A stretch of DNA of 10,834 nucleotides from Rhizobium sp. (GTDB lineage Bacteria > Pseudomonadota > Alphaproteobacteria > Rhizobiales > Rhizobiaceae): positions 1 to 10,834 of the forward strand of contig DNPN01000179.1 in NCBI GenBank assembly GCA_003501385.1. The letters are read 5' to 3'. Numbering within the stretch: the first letter of the stretch is position 1; each line of letters begins with the position of its first letter. Made by a program: the position numbers and the translations under genes. The notes beneath the pieces were generated by a model that was not told where the DNA came from, did no database searches, and worked only from the letters and a program-made list of their open reading frames with translations. Shown piece after piece: positions 1 to 6,865 of the stretch.

Positions 1-359
1 CTCAACTCTTTTTCGGTCAGGCTCTAAGATATTTTCCAATTACCGGCGACCAAAACATCCATACTTGGCCAAAACGCCGAAGCCGTCAGCATCCTGTTTC
101 TTCGCGGCTTCAGGATATTGAAATGATGTCATATTTCGATTTTCCCAATATGATTGGATGACAATCTAACCGCTTGCAACATCGCATCTCTTCATCGACG
201 CACACAACATCGGTCTTCCTAATGGCATACATGCCGCAAGGACGAATATGACCGCAAAGCACACTGAGCGACACCCTATGCTCCATGCCTCAAGTCTATC
301 CAAATTCAGAAAAACGCCCGGCTAAAGCTGGCGACACCCCAAAAGCCCCACGATTCGCG

Positions 360-383
360 TAAATTTGTCCACGTCCAAATTTA
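360..383. promoter_or_regulatory. Perfect 8-bp inverted repeat, candidate operator
   Basis: The arms TAAATTTG (360-367) and CAAATTTA (376-383) are exact reverse complements, separated by 8 bases (TCCACGTC). The spacing puts the arm centres 16 bases apart, about one and a half helical turns. There is no following T tract, so a terminator is unlikely. It lies about 300 bases upstream of the first gene. Binding by a regulator is inference; no regulator gene is in the window. Confidence 0.4.
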
Positions 384-492
384 TCATTGTCACATTAGCG
401 TTTCTGCCAATTTAGCTAACAATAACAAACGAATTTACTTGATTTAACATTTACCCACACCGATTTAATCACCGAGTCTGCGAAGAACGTCA

Positions 493-522
493 AATCACGG
501 AGCCGTGATTACGTACTATAAT
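493..522 (+). promoter_or_regulatory. 18-bp palindrome abutting a TATAAT box
   Basis: The arms AATCACGG (493-500) and CCGTGATT (503-510) are exact reverse complements around a 2-base centre. Six bases downstream is a consensus -10 hexamer TATAAT (517-522). The position where a -35 box should lie falls inside the palindrome and does not resemble TTGACA. This arrangement fits a promoter whose -35 region is covered by a dimeric regulator (repressor, or an activator compensating for the poor -35). It would give an untranslated leader of about 150 bases before the first gene. Confidence 0.4.
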
Positions 523-621
523 TTGTTGGATAGTTTTATAATAATGCAGTTACAGCCAACTATATTTTGGACATAAATAGATCAAATCGAATTTATTAGA
601 CATAATGAAATTTTAATTCAT

Positions 622-649
622 TTGATATCGCTTTGAGCATCCGTATAAG
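622..649 (+). promoter_or_regulatory. Sigma70-like promoter for the six-gene operon
   Basis: TTGATA (622-627) and TATAAG (644-649) are separated by 16 bases, each one mismatch from the consensus hexamers. Transcription would start near 656, about 27 bases before the ATG at 683. A purine-rich AGATGGA at 661-667 is the only ribosome-binding-like sequence and sits rather far (15 bases) from the start. Confidence 0.5.
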
Positions 650-682
650 TGTAATTATTTAGATGGACTGCTCAACATACAA

Positions 683-1672
683 ATGCTCATAAAAATTATC
701 GGTACTGGGCGCGCGCTACCGAACGCATGCCAAACATCACGTATGCTGGATGACCAACTGGGTTTGATGCCGGGTGCATTACAGGATGCAACCGGAGTGC
801 GCCAACGCTTTATTTGCGAAAACGAGTCTCAGATTGATCTTGCCGTCAAAGCGTGCCAAGCCTGCCTGAAAGACACTGACCTGTCGCCATTACATATAGA
901 CTGCGTCATTTTCGGATCGTCAGTTTCCTATCAATCAATCCCGTCAACAGCGCCGCTTGTGATGCGAGAACTGGGTATAGCAGATGGGTCTGCGGCTGCA
1001 TTTGACGTGAATTCAACCTGCTGGAGCTTTATGACAGCGTTTGATGTGGCGGCTCTATACATAAGCGCGGGGCGCTATAACACTGTTCTGATCGTATCGT
1101 CGGAAATAGCCTCTCGCGCCTTGCCTTGGGAGGATCAGCCCGGAGTTGCCGCCCTATTCGGGGACGGTGCTGCCGCCGCAGTGCTTCGCAAAAGTGCGCC
1201 CGGAGAAGGTCGCGTGGTGGCAAACCTCATGCGAACCTATCCATCGGCCTATGATGCCTGCTCGCTAGGCTCAGGGGGCACCCGCTTTGATGTTCGCCGG
1301 GAACCAGAAGCTTTCCTTCGCAACTCCACCTTCCAGATGAATGGCAAAGAGCTTTATCGCCTTACCTCTCGTTGCTTCGCCGGTTTTGTTGCACATCTTC
1401 TGCATATCGCTGGCTGGCAACTTGACGAGGTAGACCTTGTCATACCGCATCAGGCAAGTCCTCTTGCGCTGGATCACATGGCCCGTCAAGTTGGCATCAA
1501 GAGGGAGAAGCTCGTCGATATAACACGAGACTACGGAAATCAGGTCTCGGCCTCTATTCCTTTCGCTCTGGACATCGCGCGAAAACAGGGCCGACTTCCG
1601 CCGGGCTCTAAAGTGCTTTTCCTCGGGACATCTGCTGGCGTATCGTTCGGTGGCATGGCAATGGAGACCTGA
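683..1672 (+). CDS. KAS III-like (FabH-family) condensing enzyme
   Basis: This thiolase-fold protein of 329 residues, the usual length for the family, is predicted to be cytoplasmic and to transfer or condense an acyl group from CoA or ACP. The full catalytic set is present: Cys113 (in DVNSTCWSF), His256 (in IPHQAS) and Asn286 (in DYGNQVSAS). The family motif LFGDGAAAAV is at 158-167 and a Gly-rich C-terminal loop GTSAGVSFGG at 315-324. The N-terminus (MLIKIIGTGRALP) matches the first strand of the fold, which supports this ATG. The triad is that of a decarboxylating or acyl-transferring KAS III, but its place in a specialised operon argues against primary fatty acid synthesis. Better analogies are PqsD, OleA or other KAS III-like enzymes of secondary metabolism. 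It is the first gene of a six-gene operon and is followed after 4 bases by the SDR. The substrate is not predictable from the sequence. Confidence 0.9.
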   Translation: MLIKIIGTGRALPNACQTSRMLDDQLGLMPGALQDATGVRQRFICENESQIDLAVKACQACLKDTDLSPLHIDCVIFGSSVSYQSIPSTAPLVMRELGIADGSAAAFDVNSTCWSFMTAFDVAALYISAGRYNTVLIVSSEIASRALPWEDQPGVAALFGDGAAAAVLRKSAPGEGRVVANLMRTYPSAYDACSLGSGGTRFDVRREPEAFLRNSTFQMNGKELYRLTSRCFAGFVAHLLHIAGWQLDEVDLVIPHQASPLALDHMARQVGIKREKLVDITRDYGNQVSASIPFALDIARKQGRLPPGSKVLFLGTSAGVSFGGMAMET

Positions 1673-1676
1673 CAAC

Positions 1677-2663
1677 ATGGGCTGCATCATGGTCACGGGC
1701 GCGACTGGATTTTTGGGAGGCAATCTCGTCGCGGCTTTGGCTGCATCCGCAAGGACTGTCCTCGCTGTTGGTCGCGACCCTCAAACTTGCGCCAGATTGC
1801 GAAGCGTTGGATTTAACGTTCTCAGCCAAGATCTCGCTCTGCCGCTCGACATATCATCACATCCTATGCTTGGCGACGTGAATACAATTGTTCATTGCGC
1901 CGCACACTCTGCGCCATTCGGCCTTCCGGCAGATTTCGTGCGCGCAAATGTGACAGTGACCCGAAATCTGATTGAGTTCGCGCGTCAGCGAAACACTCGC
2001 CGCTTCATCTATATCTCCACGCCTTCTGTCTATTTTGCGTTCCGCGACCAGATGGATGTGCGCGAGGACATGGCTCTGCCGGGACCTGTCAATGATTATG
2101 CCCGCACCAAACGACAAGCAGAAAAACTGGTCCTCGCGGCAGAGGACATCGGGCCGGTAATCCTGCGGCCGCGCGGCATTTATGGTGCAGGCGATACGAC
2201 TCTACTCCCTCGTCTGCTCAAGGTTGCGCGCAAGCGCCCACTGCCACTGTTTCGCAGTGGGCGGGCCTGCATAGACCTGACCTATATCGATGACGTGGTT
2301 GCGGCGATTGTTGCCGCACTTGATTGCGATCGAAAGGTGGAAGGCGAAATCTTCAATATTTCCGGTGGGGAAGTCCTGCCGGTGCAGGACATTGTGAATC
2401 AGGCCTGTGCCCGCGCCGGAATCACAGCACGCTGGAAACCAGCATCGCTTGCACCCGCAATGATCGCGGCGGGCGTGATGGAAATGGCAGCCAGGCTCTC
2501 TCCCGTTCCATTCGAGCCACCCATCACACGCTACAGTCTTGGCCTGTTTGCCTATGCGCAAAGCCTCGACATCTCAAAGGCCCAGCGTCTTTTGGGCTGG
2601 AAGCCGAAGACGGTCTTCGAAGACGGTGTTGACCAAACGTTTAAAAACGGAGAGGCTTTGTGA
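1677..2663 (+). CDS. Extended SDR: NAD(P)-dependent epimerase/dehydratase/reductase
   Basis: The product has 328 residues with a Rossmann fold. The dinucleotide-binding motif TGATGFLGG (residues 7-15) has the GxxGxxG pattern of extended SDRs. Tyr141 and Lys145 form the YxxxK catalytic pair (in DYARTK), with a Ser/Thr cluster at 114-117 (ISTPSVY). LRPRGIYG (163-170) and a C-terminal LGWKP (306-310) are typical of the extended/3-beta-HSD-like subgroup, which includes OleD. The start is taken at ATG 1677, with GGAG (1663-1666) 10 bases upstream; a GTG at 1650 would overlap the preceding gene, and ATG 1689 (at MVTGATG) is also possible. It begins 4 bases after the condensing enzyme ends, so reduction of a keto group made by that enzyme is a reasonable inference. 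Epimerase or dehydratase activity on another substrate cannot be excluded. Confidence 0.88.
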   Translation: MGCIMVTGATGFLGGNLVAALAASARTVLAVGRDPQTCARLRSVGFNVLSQDLALPLDISSHPMLGDVNTIVHCAAHSAPFGLPADFVRANVTVTRNLIEFARQRNTRRFIYISTPSVYFAFRDQMDVREDMALPGPVNDYARTKRQAEKLVLAAEDIGPVILRPRGIYGAGDTTLLPRLLKVARKRPLPLFRSGRACIDLTYIDDVVAAIVAALDCDRKVEGEIFNISGGEVLPVQDIVNQACARAGITARWKPASLAPAMIAAGVMEMAARLSPVPFEPPITRYSLGLFAYAQSLDISKAQRLLGWKPKTVFEDGVDQTFKNGEAL

Positions 2664-3487
2664 AGCCCTTTTTTGCGACCAGCGCGTGGGTCACAGTCCG
2701 GGAGTCTCTCGTTTTGCGTGGCGGCCGCAGGCTCAATATTCGCCTGCCCGTGCGCTATGGTCTCATCGTCCATCCGACAATGGGAGCCGTGCTCATCGAC
2801 ACCGGATACACGTCACATTCCATCCAAGATGTAGGCAGAAGCAGCCTCTTGCGTTTTTACGACAACATTTTGCGCCCCGAGCTTCATCACGCGCAACAGC
2901 CGGTTCCATTTCTGGCCAGCTTTGGTCTGACGCCACAAGATGTGCGCTTTGTGATCGTTAGCCACTTTCACGCGGACCACATATCGGGCTTGACGATGTT
3001 TCCATCCGCCCACTTCATCGCCAATGACCAAGCGTGGTCGAGACTCAGCAAGAGGTCGATCTTCGGCAATCTACGCCATGGAATATTTCCGGAACTGATC
3101 CCTAACGATTTCGAAGATAGGCTTATCCGTCTGTCTTCACTGCCCAAAGCTGCCGCGCTTCACGGTTTGCCACAAGGAATAGACCTCTTCGGTGATGGCA
3201 GCATGATTGCTATCGACCTCCCCGGCCACGCCGACGGGCATTTCGGCATCCTGTTCACGACAACGACGACACCACTCCTCTATGGGGTTGACGCAGAATG
3301 GCTGCGGCAGGCTGTCATCGAAGCCCGTATGCCGGGCTATCCCGCCCGTCTCATCGCTCAGAATGTTCCTGCTGCGAAAACAACCAACTCTCTGCTGCGC
3401 CGTTTCATGGCTTCCTGCGGTGAGCTGATCTTATGCCATGATCCGAAGCCAACGGCATATGACTTCGCTTCAGGAGATGGCGCATGA
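2660..3487 (+). CDS. Metallo-beta-lactamase-fold hydrolase, lactonase-like
   Basis: The product has 275 residues and no signal peptide, so it is predicted to be cytoplasmic. The dinuclear metal motif is complete: HFHADH gives His102, His104, Asp106 and His107, followed by His190 (LPGHADGH), Asp211 (GVDAEW) and His260 (LCHDP). This layout, including the N-terminal strand pair with VLIDTGY (44-50), is that of the AiiA-type N-acyl-homoserine lactonase branch and related MBL hydrolases. PqsE, an MBL-fold thioesterase, is another parallel. The GTG start overlaps the SDR stop by 4 bases, with GGAGAG just upstream. Inside a condensing-enzyme operon it could open a lactone, release a thioester or act as self-protection; the sequence does not decide. 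Substrate assignment to AHLs would be premature. Confidence 0.88.
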   Translation: MKPFFATSAWVTVRESLVLRGGRRLNIRLPVRYGLIVHPTMGAVLIDTGYTSHSIQDVGRSSLLRFYDNILRPELHHAQQPVPFLASFGLTPQDVRFVIVSHFHADHISGLTMFPSAHFIANDQAWSRLSKRSIFGNLRHGIFPELIPNDFEDRLIRLSSLPKAAALHGLPQGIDLFGDGSMIAIDLPGHADGHFGILFTTTTTPLLYGVDAEWLRQAVIEARMPGYPARLIAQNVPAAKTTNSLLRRFMASCGELILCHDPKPTAYDFASGDGA

Positions 3488-4746
3488 TCGGCGTCGCCGA
3501 AGCTGCCACCTCCTTTGCTCTCACCCGTTGGCTTTCACGCCGTGGGCTAAGCCGAGAAGCATTTGAGCATTGGCAAACGCAAGCTTTGCGTCAGTGGCTG
3601 GTTCGCGACCTACCTCAAGCACCCTTTTACGGGTCCGTACCAGTTAGCCTTTCCGATTTACCCGTCACCAACAAAGCGATGCTGATGGCGCAGTTCGATC
3701 GCTTTAATATTTGCGGCATAACGGCTGAGCAAGCATGGGAAGCAACGAACGAGAACAGGCAAATCGGCGGTTTGACTGTCGGTGCCAGCACCGGCACCAG
3801 CGGCAATCGTGGCCTGTTCATCATTTCGGAGGCCGAAAAATTCCGTTGGCTCGGAACGATTGTCGCCAAGACAATCGGTGATCTTATCTGGCGACGACAA
3901 CGGGTCGCCATCATTCTTCCGCAAAGCACCAGCCTGTATGAGAGTGCTGGCAAAACGGGTCGCATCGACCTTCGTTTTTTTGACTTAACGCTCGGGCCGG
4001 AAAAATGGCGCGACGACATTGAAACGTTCAACCCGACAGTGATGGTGGCACCACCAAAAATCCTGAGGCACTTCGCACAGGAACATTTCAGGCTTGCCCC
4101 ACTCCGTATTTTCTCGGCTGCCGAGACACTCGATTCCGTCGATAGAGCGATCATTGAGCCTTATTTTGGAATATCCATCGACCAAATTTACATGGCGACC
4201 GAGGGCCTGTTTGCTGTCACCTGCCGAATGGGTAGGCTGCACTTGGCAGAAGATTCGGTTTTCTTCGAATTCGAGCCCGTCGGCGATGGCCTCGTGACGC
4301 CGTTGGTCACCGCTTTCCGCCGCCGAACGCAGATTATGGCACGATATCGTATGAACGATCTTCTAAGGCTGTCAGACAAACCCTGCCCCTGTGGCTCCCC
4401 CCTCCACACAGTGGATGAGATTGTCGGTCGCATGGATGATGTCTTTCATCTCCCGTCGCAACGAGGCAATATTATTTTCACACCCGACGTCCTCCGTAAC
4501 GCTGTGCTGAAGGCCGACAGGCGAATTGACGACTTCCGCTTGATCCAAATTGCTCAGGAAGCAATCGAACTTAGGCTCAAGCCTGATCTTCCCAACGATG
4601 CGGCAATCGCGGCAACCTTGGCTTTGGAGGATCTCTTTGCTGCGCGGCAGGCATCTGCATCTATTTCCGTTATTCGCGCTGAAATGCCACTCGACATTCG
4701 CAGTAAGCTGCGACGTATTCAATGCCACCGAGAGGGGAGACAATGA
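3484..4746 (+). CDS. PaaK/F390-synthetase-like adenylate-forming enzyme
   Basis: The product has 420 residues and resembles the compact branch of the ANL superfamily (phenylacetate-CoA ligase / coenzyme F390 synthetase type). The phosphate-binding loop GASTGTSGNRG is at 100-110, an A5-like MATEG at 237-241, and Asp292 in RYRMNDLLRL matches the ribose-contacting A7 position. CPCG (301-304) lies where PaaK-type enzymes have a Cys-rich element, and IVGRMDD (313-319) is the hinge (A8) motif. A C-terminal Lys408 (SKLRR) is a possible catalytic lysine. The expected reaction is ATP-dependent adenylation of a carboxylate followed by transfer to a thiol, amine or hydroxyl. ATGA overlaps join it to both the MBL gene and the next gene. 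It is shorter than OleC- or PqsA-type ligases and has no fused carrier domain, so the acceptor is probably CoA or a small molecule. Confidence 0.82.
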   Translation: MIGVAEAATSFALTRWLSRRGLSREAFEHWQTQALRQWLVRDLPQAPFYGSVPVSLSDLPVTNKAMLMAQFDRFNICGITAEQAWEATNENRQIGGLTVGASTGTSGNRGLFIISEAEKFRWLGTIVAKTIGDLIWRRQRVAIILPQSTSLYESAGKTGRIDLRFFDLTLGPEKWRDDIETFNPTVMVAPPKILRHFAQEHFRLAPLRIFSAAETLDSVDRAIIEPYFGISIDQIYMATEGLFAVTCRMGRLHLAEDSVFFEFEPVGDGLVTPLVTAFRRRTQIMARYRMNDLLRLSDKPCPCGSPLHTVDEIVGRMDDVFHLPSQRGNIIFTPDVLRNAVLKADRRIDDFRLIQIAQEAIELRLKPDLPNDAAIAATLALEDLFAARQASASISVIRAEMPLDIRSKLRRIQCHREGRQ

Positions 4747-5879
4747 ATGCCAGCGTAAAATTCCCGCCCTCCCAAATCGATAGAGTCAAGAACGATAGCC
4801 AAAAGATCGAAACATTCATCCAGCTCTTCCGCGATTTTCCGGCAAAGGAATTGATCGGCAATCTCACAACGCAAACAGACATACTCACTGTTGCCGGGCA
4901 ATCTTTTCCGCTTACTCTCAATGCCGCGAGTGATGCGCCTACGTGCTATATTTGCTGCCCATCCAGCGCATACATTGAATACGCGATCGATGAGACGCGG
5001 AATTTCTTGTCAAGCCCGGCCCTCCGAAGCGCTGTCCTCGCTTTGATTAAAGGCTGTGCCCCACTGGTGTGCGCCAGCGGGCTAGATCATCAGGTCCAGG
5101 TAAACAATTGGCTTTATTCCACGAACCCTGTGCCCCTTATTGACCGGAATACTGCCATTGCGATCAGGGATGCATTGATCAGCCAGCACCCGGACCGAGC
5201 CTTTGTCATTCGCTCCCTGAATGAAATTGCCGACCCGGTATCGATCGAAGCCTTGAAGGCAGGAGGTTTCCGAATGCTTGCCTCCCGCCAAATCTACATT
5301 GCCGCCGCACTCACCCAACAGAAAATGTCGAAAAATATGAAGGCTGACCGCAGTCGCCTGCGTCGATCACCCTATCGCCTCGTTGCAAATCATGAGTTTA
5401 CCGAGGAGGATTATGTGCGGTGCCAAGAGCTTTACGACATGCTTTACTTGGAGAAATACACCCCGCTCAACCCGCATTACACCGCACTTTACATCCGCGA
5501 AATGCATCTCCGGGGCATACTACGATTAATAGGCCTTCGCGATTCTGAATGTAAGCTGGTCGGCGTCACGGGCCTGTTTGAGAATGGTGCAACATTGACC
5601 CAACCAATCGTTGGCTACGACACCACGCTACCTATGCAAAAAGGCCTTTATCGAATGGTGATGGCAATCGCCCAGGACTACGCGTCCGAACGTGCGCTAT
5701 TCTTCAACATGAGCGCCGGTGCCGCCGACTTCAAACGGCGGCGCGGTGCCGTGCCTACTATCGAATACAGTGCCGTTTATGTTGCACATCTGCCGATGGT
5801 TCAGCGTCTCACCGTCCGGCTTATGGAAACTGTCCTCAGGTTCGTCGGCATCCCGTTGCTCCGGAGATTCAAACTATGA
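4743..5879 (+). CDS. Probable GNAT/FemAB-like acyltransferase
   Basis: The product has 378 residues from the ATG at 4743, which is preceded by a strong GAGGGGAG (4732-4739) and overlaps the previous stop by 4 bases; an ATG at 4722 is less likely. The N-terminal half (about 1-200) is not recognisable. The C-terminal half (about 210-350) resembles the FemAB/Acetyltransf_6 branch of the GNAT fold: a substrate strand near LVGVTGLFE (272-280), a helix with LYRMVMAIAQDYA (302-314), then FNMSAGAADFKRRRGA (321-336), the N.S.G...FK...G pattern of that branch. The last 25 residues form a basic amphipathic tail (VQRLTVRLMETVLRF then LLRRF) that could touch the membrane or a partner. Its likely role is to transfer an acyl group to an amine or hydroxyl of the pathway intermediate. 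No conventional acetyl-CoA loop is clear, so the call is tentative. Confidence 0.6.
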   Translation: MNASVKFPPSQIDRVKNDSQKIETFIQLFRDFPAKELIGNLTTQTDILTVAGQSFPLTLNAASDAPTCYICCPSSAYIEYAIDETRNFLSSPALRSAVLALIKGCAPLVCASGLDHQVQVNNWLYSTNPVPLIDRNTAIAIRDALISQHPDRAFVIRSLNEIADPVSIEALKAGGFRMLASRQIYIAAALTQQKMSKNMKADRSRLRRSPYRLVANHEFTEEDYVRCQELYDMLYLEKYTPLNPHYTALYIREMHLRGILRLIGLRDSECKLVGVTGLFENGATLTQPIVGYDTTLPMQKGLYRMVMAIAQDYASERALFFNMSAGAADFKRRRGAVPTIEYSAVYVAHLPMVQRLTVRLMETVLRFVGIPLLRRFKL

Positions 5880-6865
5880 GTGAACGTCGCAACCACTGGC
5901 AAGCAGTCGCTCTCTCGTCCGATGTGAGAGGCAAACCCAAGCGTATCATGTTTGAAGGTACACCAGTTGTATTGTTCCGCGCCGAAAATGGCGTCTCAGC
6001 GCTGTTTGACCGCTGCCCGCACCGGCTCGTCGAGCTATCAACAGGCCGGGTCCGCAATGGGGAGATCGAATGTCCGTACCATGGGTGGCGATTTGATGGT
6101 GAAGGCCGCTGCAAAGCTATTCCCGGCCATATCGGTGACATACCGAAATTCCTCGTTTGTCGCTTTCGTGCGGCAGAGCATGATGGTGTGATCTTTGTTT
6201 CCGATGGCGAGCCGGATGGAGCGCCCTATCTCCACGCTATGGAGGGCAAGGCGATCGTCGTTCGCCGTGTTCGCTCGTCAACCCAATCAACGGTTCTCGA
6301 TGCCGCAGAAAATATCCTTGATGCAACTCACACTCACTTTACCCATAAGGGATTGCTGCGAGGTCTCAGTTCGAAACGGCACAGAGTACGAGTGGAGATA
6401 ACCGGTGGAAACGGGTGGGTGGAGGCATGTTACACAGGCGAAGATCGCCAACATGGCCTGATCAGCAAACTCCTTGAAGGGGAAAGATCAAAAACGATCG
6501 GGCGCTTTCGTCACCCGGGGATTGCGGAGCTTGAATACTGGGGGCCGAGGGGACTAGCCCTGGCGACCACATTCCACCTGCGGCAGGCTGATGCAGACAC
6601 GGTCGAGGGAATTGGGTGGCTGATCGGGCCAAGACGAGGTGGTTTGGAATATCTGATGGCGCTGGCATTCAAGCCGCTATTCAATATCGCCCTTCATCAA
6701 GATCGCCGCGTCCTAGAATCCGCAAGAAACAATGCCCGCTTCGCTCCAGAAACGATACCTGTCATCGGGCCACTCGATTTCCTGCGCAATGACATTGCTG
6801 CCATCCTCGCAGGTCACGTGCCAGAAGCATCCTCAGAGCCCAAGATCTATCACCTGGAACTTTGA
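5876..6865 (+). CDS. Rieske [2Fe-2S] non-haem iron oxygenase
   Basis: The product has 329 residues. The Rieske cluster ligands are complete: Cys47 and His49 (CPHR), Cys66 and His69 (CPYHGW). The mononuclear iron site follows in ENILDATHTHFTH, with Asn146, Asp149, His152 and His157; a third ligand is probably Asp276 (in HQDRRVLES). This order is that of the VanA / pheophorbide a oxygenase type of terminal oxygenase, which hydroxylates, demethylates or cyclises substrates with O2. A ferredoxin or flavin reductase is needed to supply electrons, and none is encoded nearby, so a host reductase must serve. The ATG overlaps the upstream stop by 4 bases, making it the last gene of the operon. Its 3' end overlaps the convergent ATP-grasp gene by 16 bases. 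A late oxidative tailoring step is the natural inference. Confidence 0.9.
   Translation: MSERRNHWQAVALSSDVRGKPKRIMFEGTPVVLFRAENGVSALFDRCPHRLVELSTGRVRNGEIECPYHGWRFDGEGRCKAIPGHIGDIPKFLVCRFRAAEHDGVIFVSDGEPDGAPYLHAMEGKAIVVRRVRSSTQSTVLDAAENILDATHTHFTHKGLLRGLSSKRHRVRVEITGGNGWVEACYTGEDRQHGLISKLLEGERSKTIGRFRHPGIAELEYWGPRGLALATTFHLRQADADTVEGIGWLIGPRRGGLEYLMALAFKPLFNIALHQDRRVLESARNNARFAPETIPVIGPLDFLRNDIAAILAGHVPEASSEPKIYHLEL

Larger units (their letters stand above)
1..682. other. AT-rich intergenic control region upstream of the biosynthetic operon
   Basis: No credible coding region is seen on either strand. The last 300 bases are markedly richer in A+T than the genes that follow. The stretch contains an 8-bp palindrome TTGGCCAA (65-72), a weak stem with arms GAAGCCG (79-85) and CGGCTTC (105-111) without a following T run, two strong inverted repeats (360-383 and 493-510), a TATAAT box (517-522) and a promoter-like pair (622-649). 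The size and the number of dyads suggest that expression of the downstream operon is controlled rather than constitutive. Whatever gene lies further left is not visible. Confidence 0.6.

Noticed and set aside
79..111. Stem with arms GAAGCCG and CGGCTTC as a terminator of an upstream gene
   Set aside because: The loop is 19 bases and no T tract follows, so termination is not supported.
1271..1723. 150-codon minus-strand open frame over the condensing-enzyme gene
   Set aside because: It lies opposite a gene with complete family motifs and shows no recognisable protein features; it is a shadow frame.
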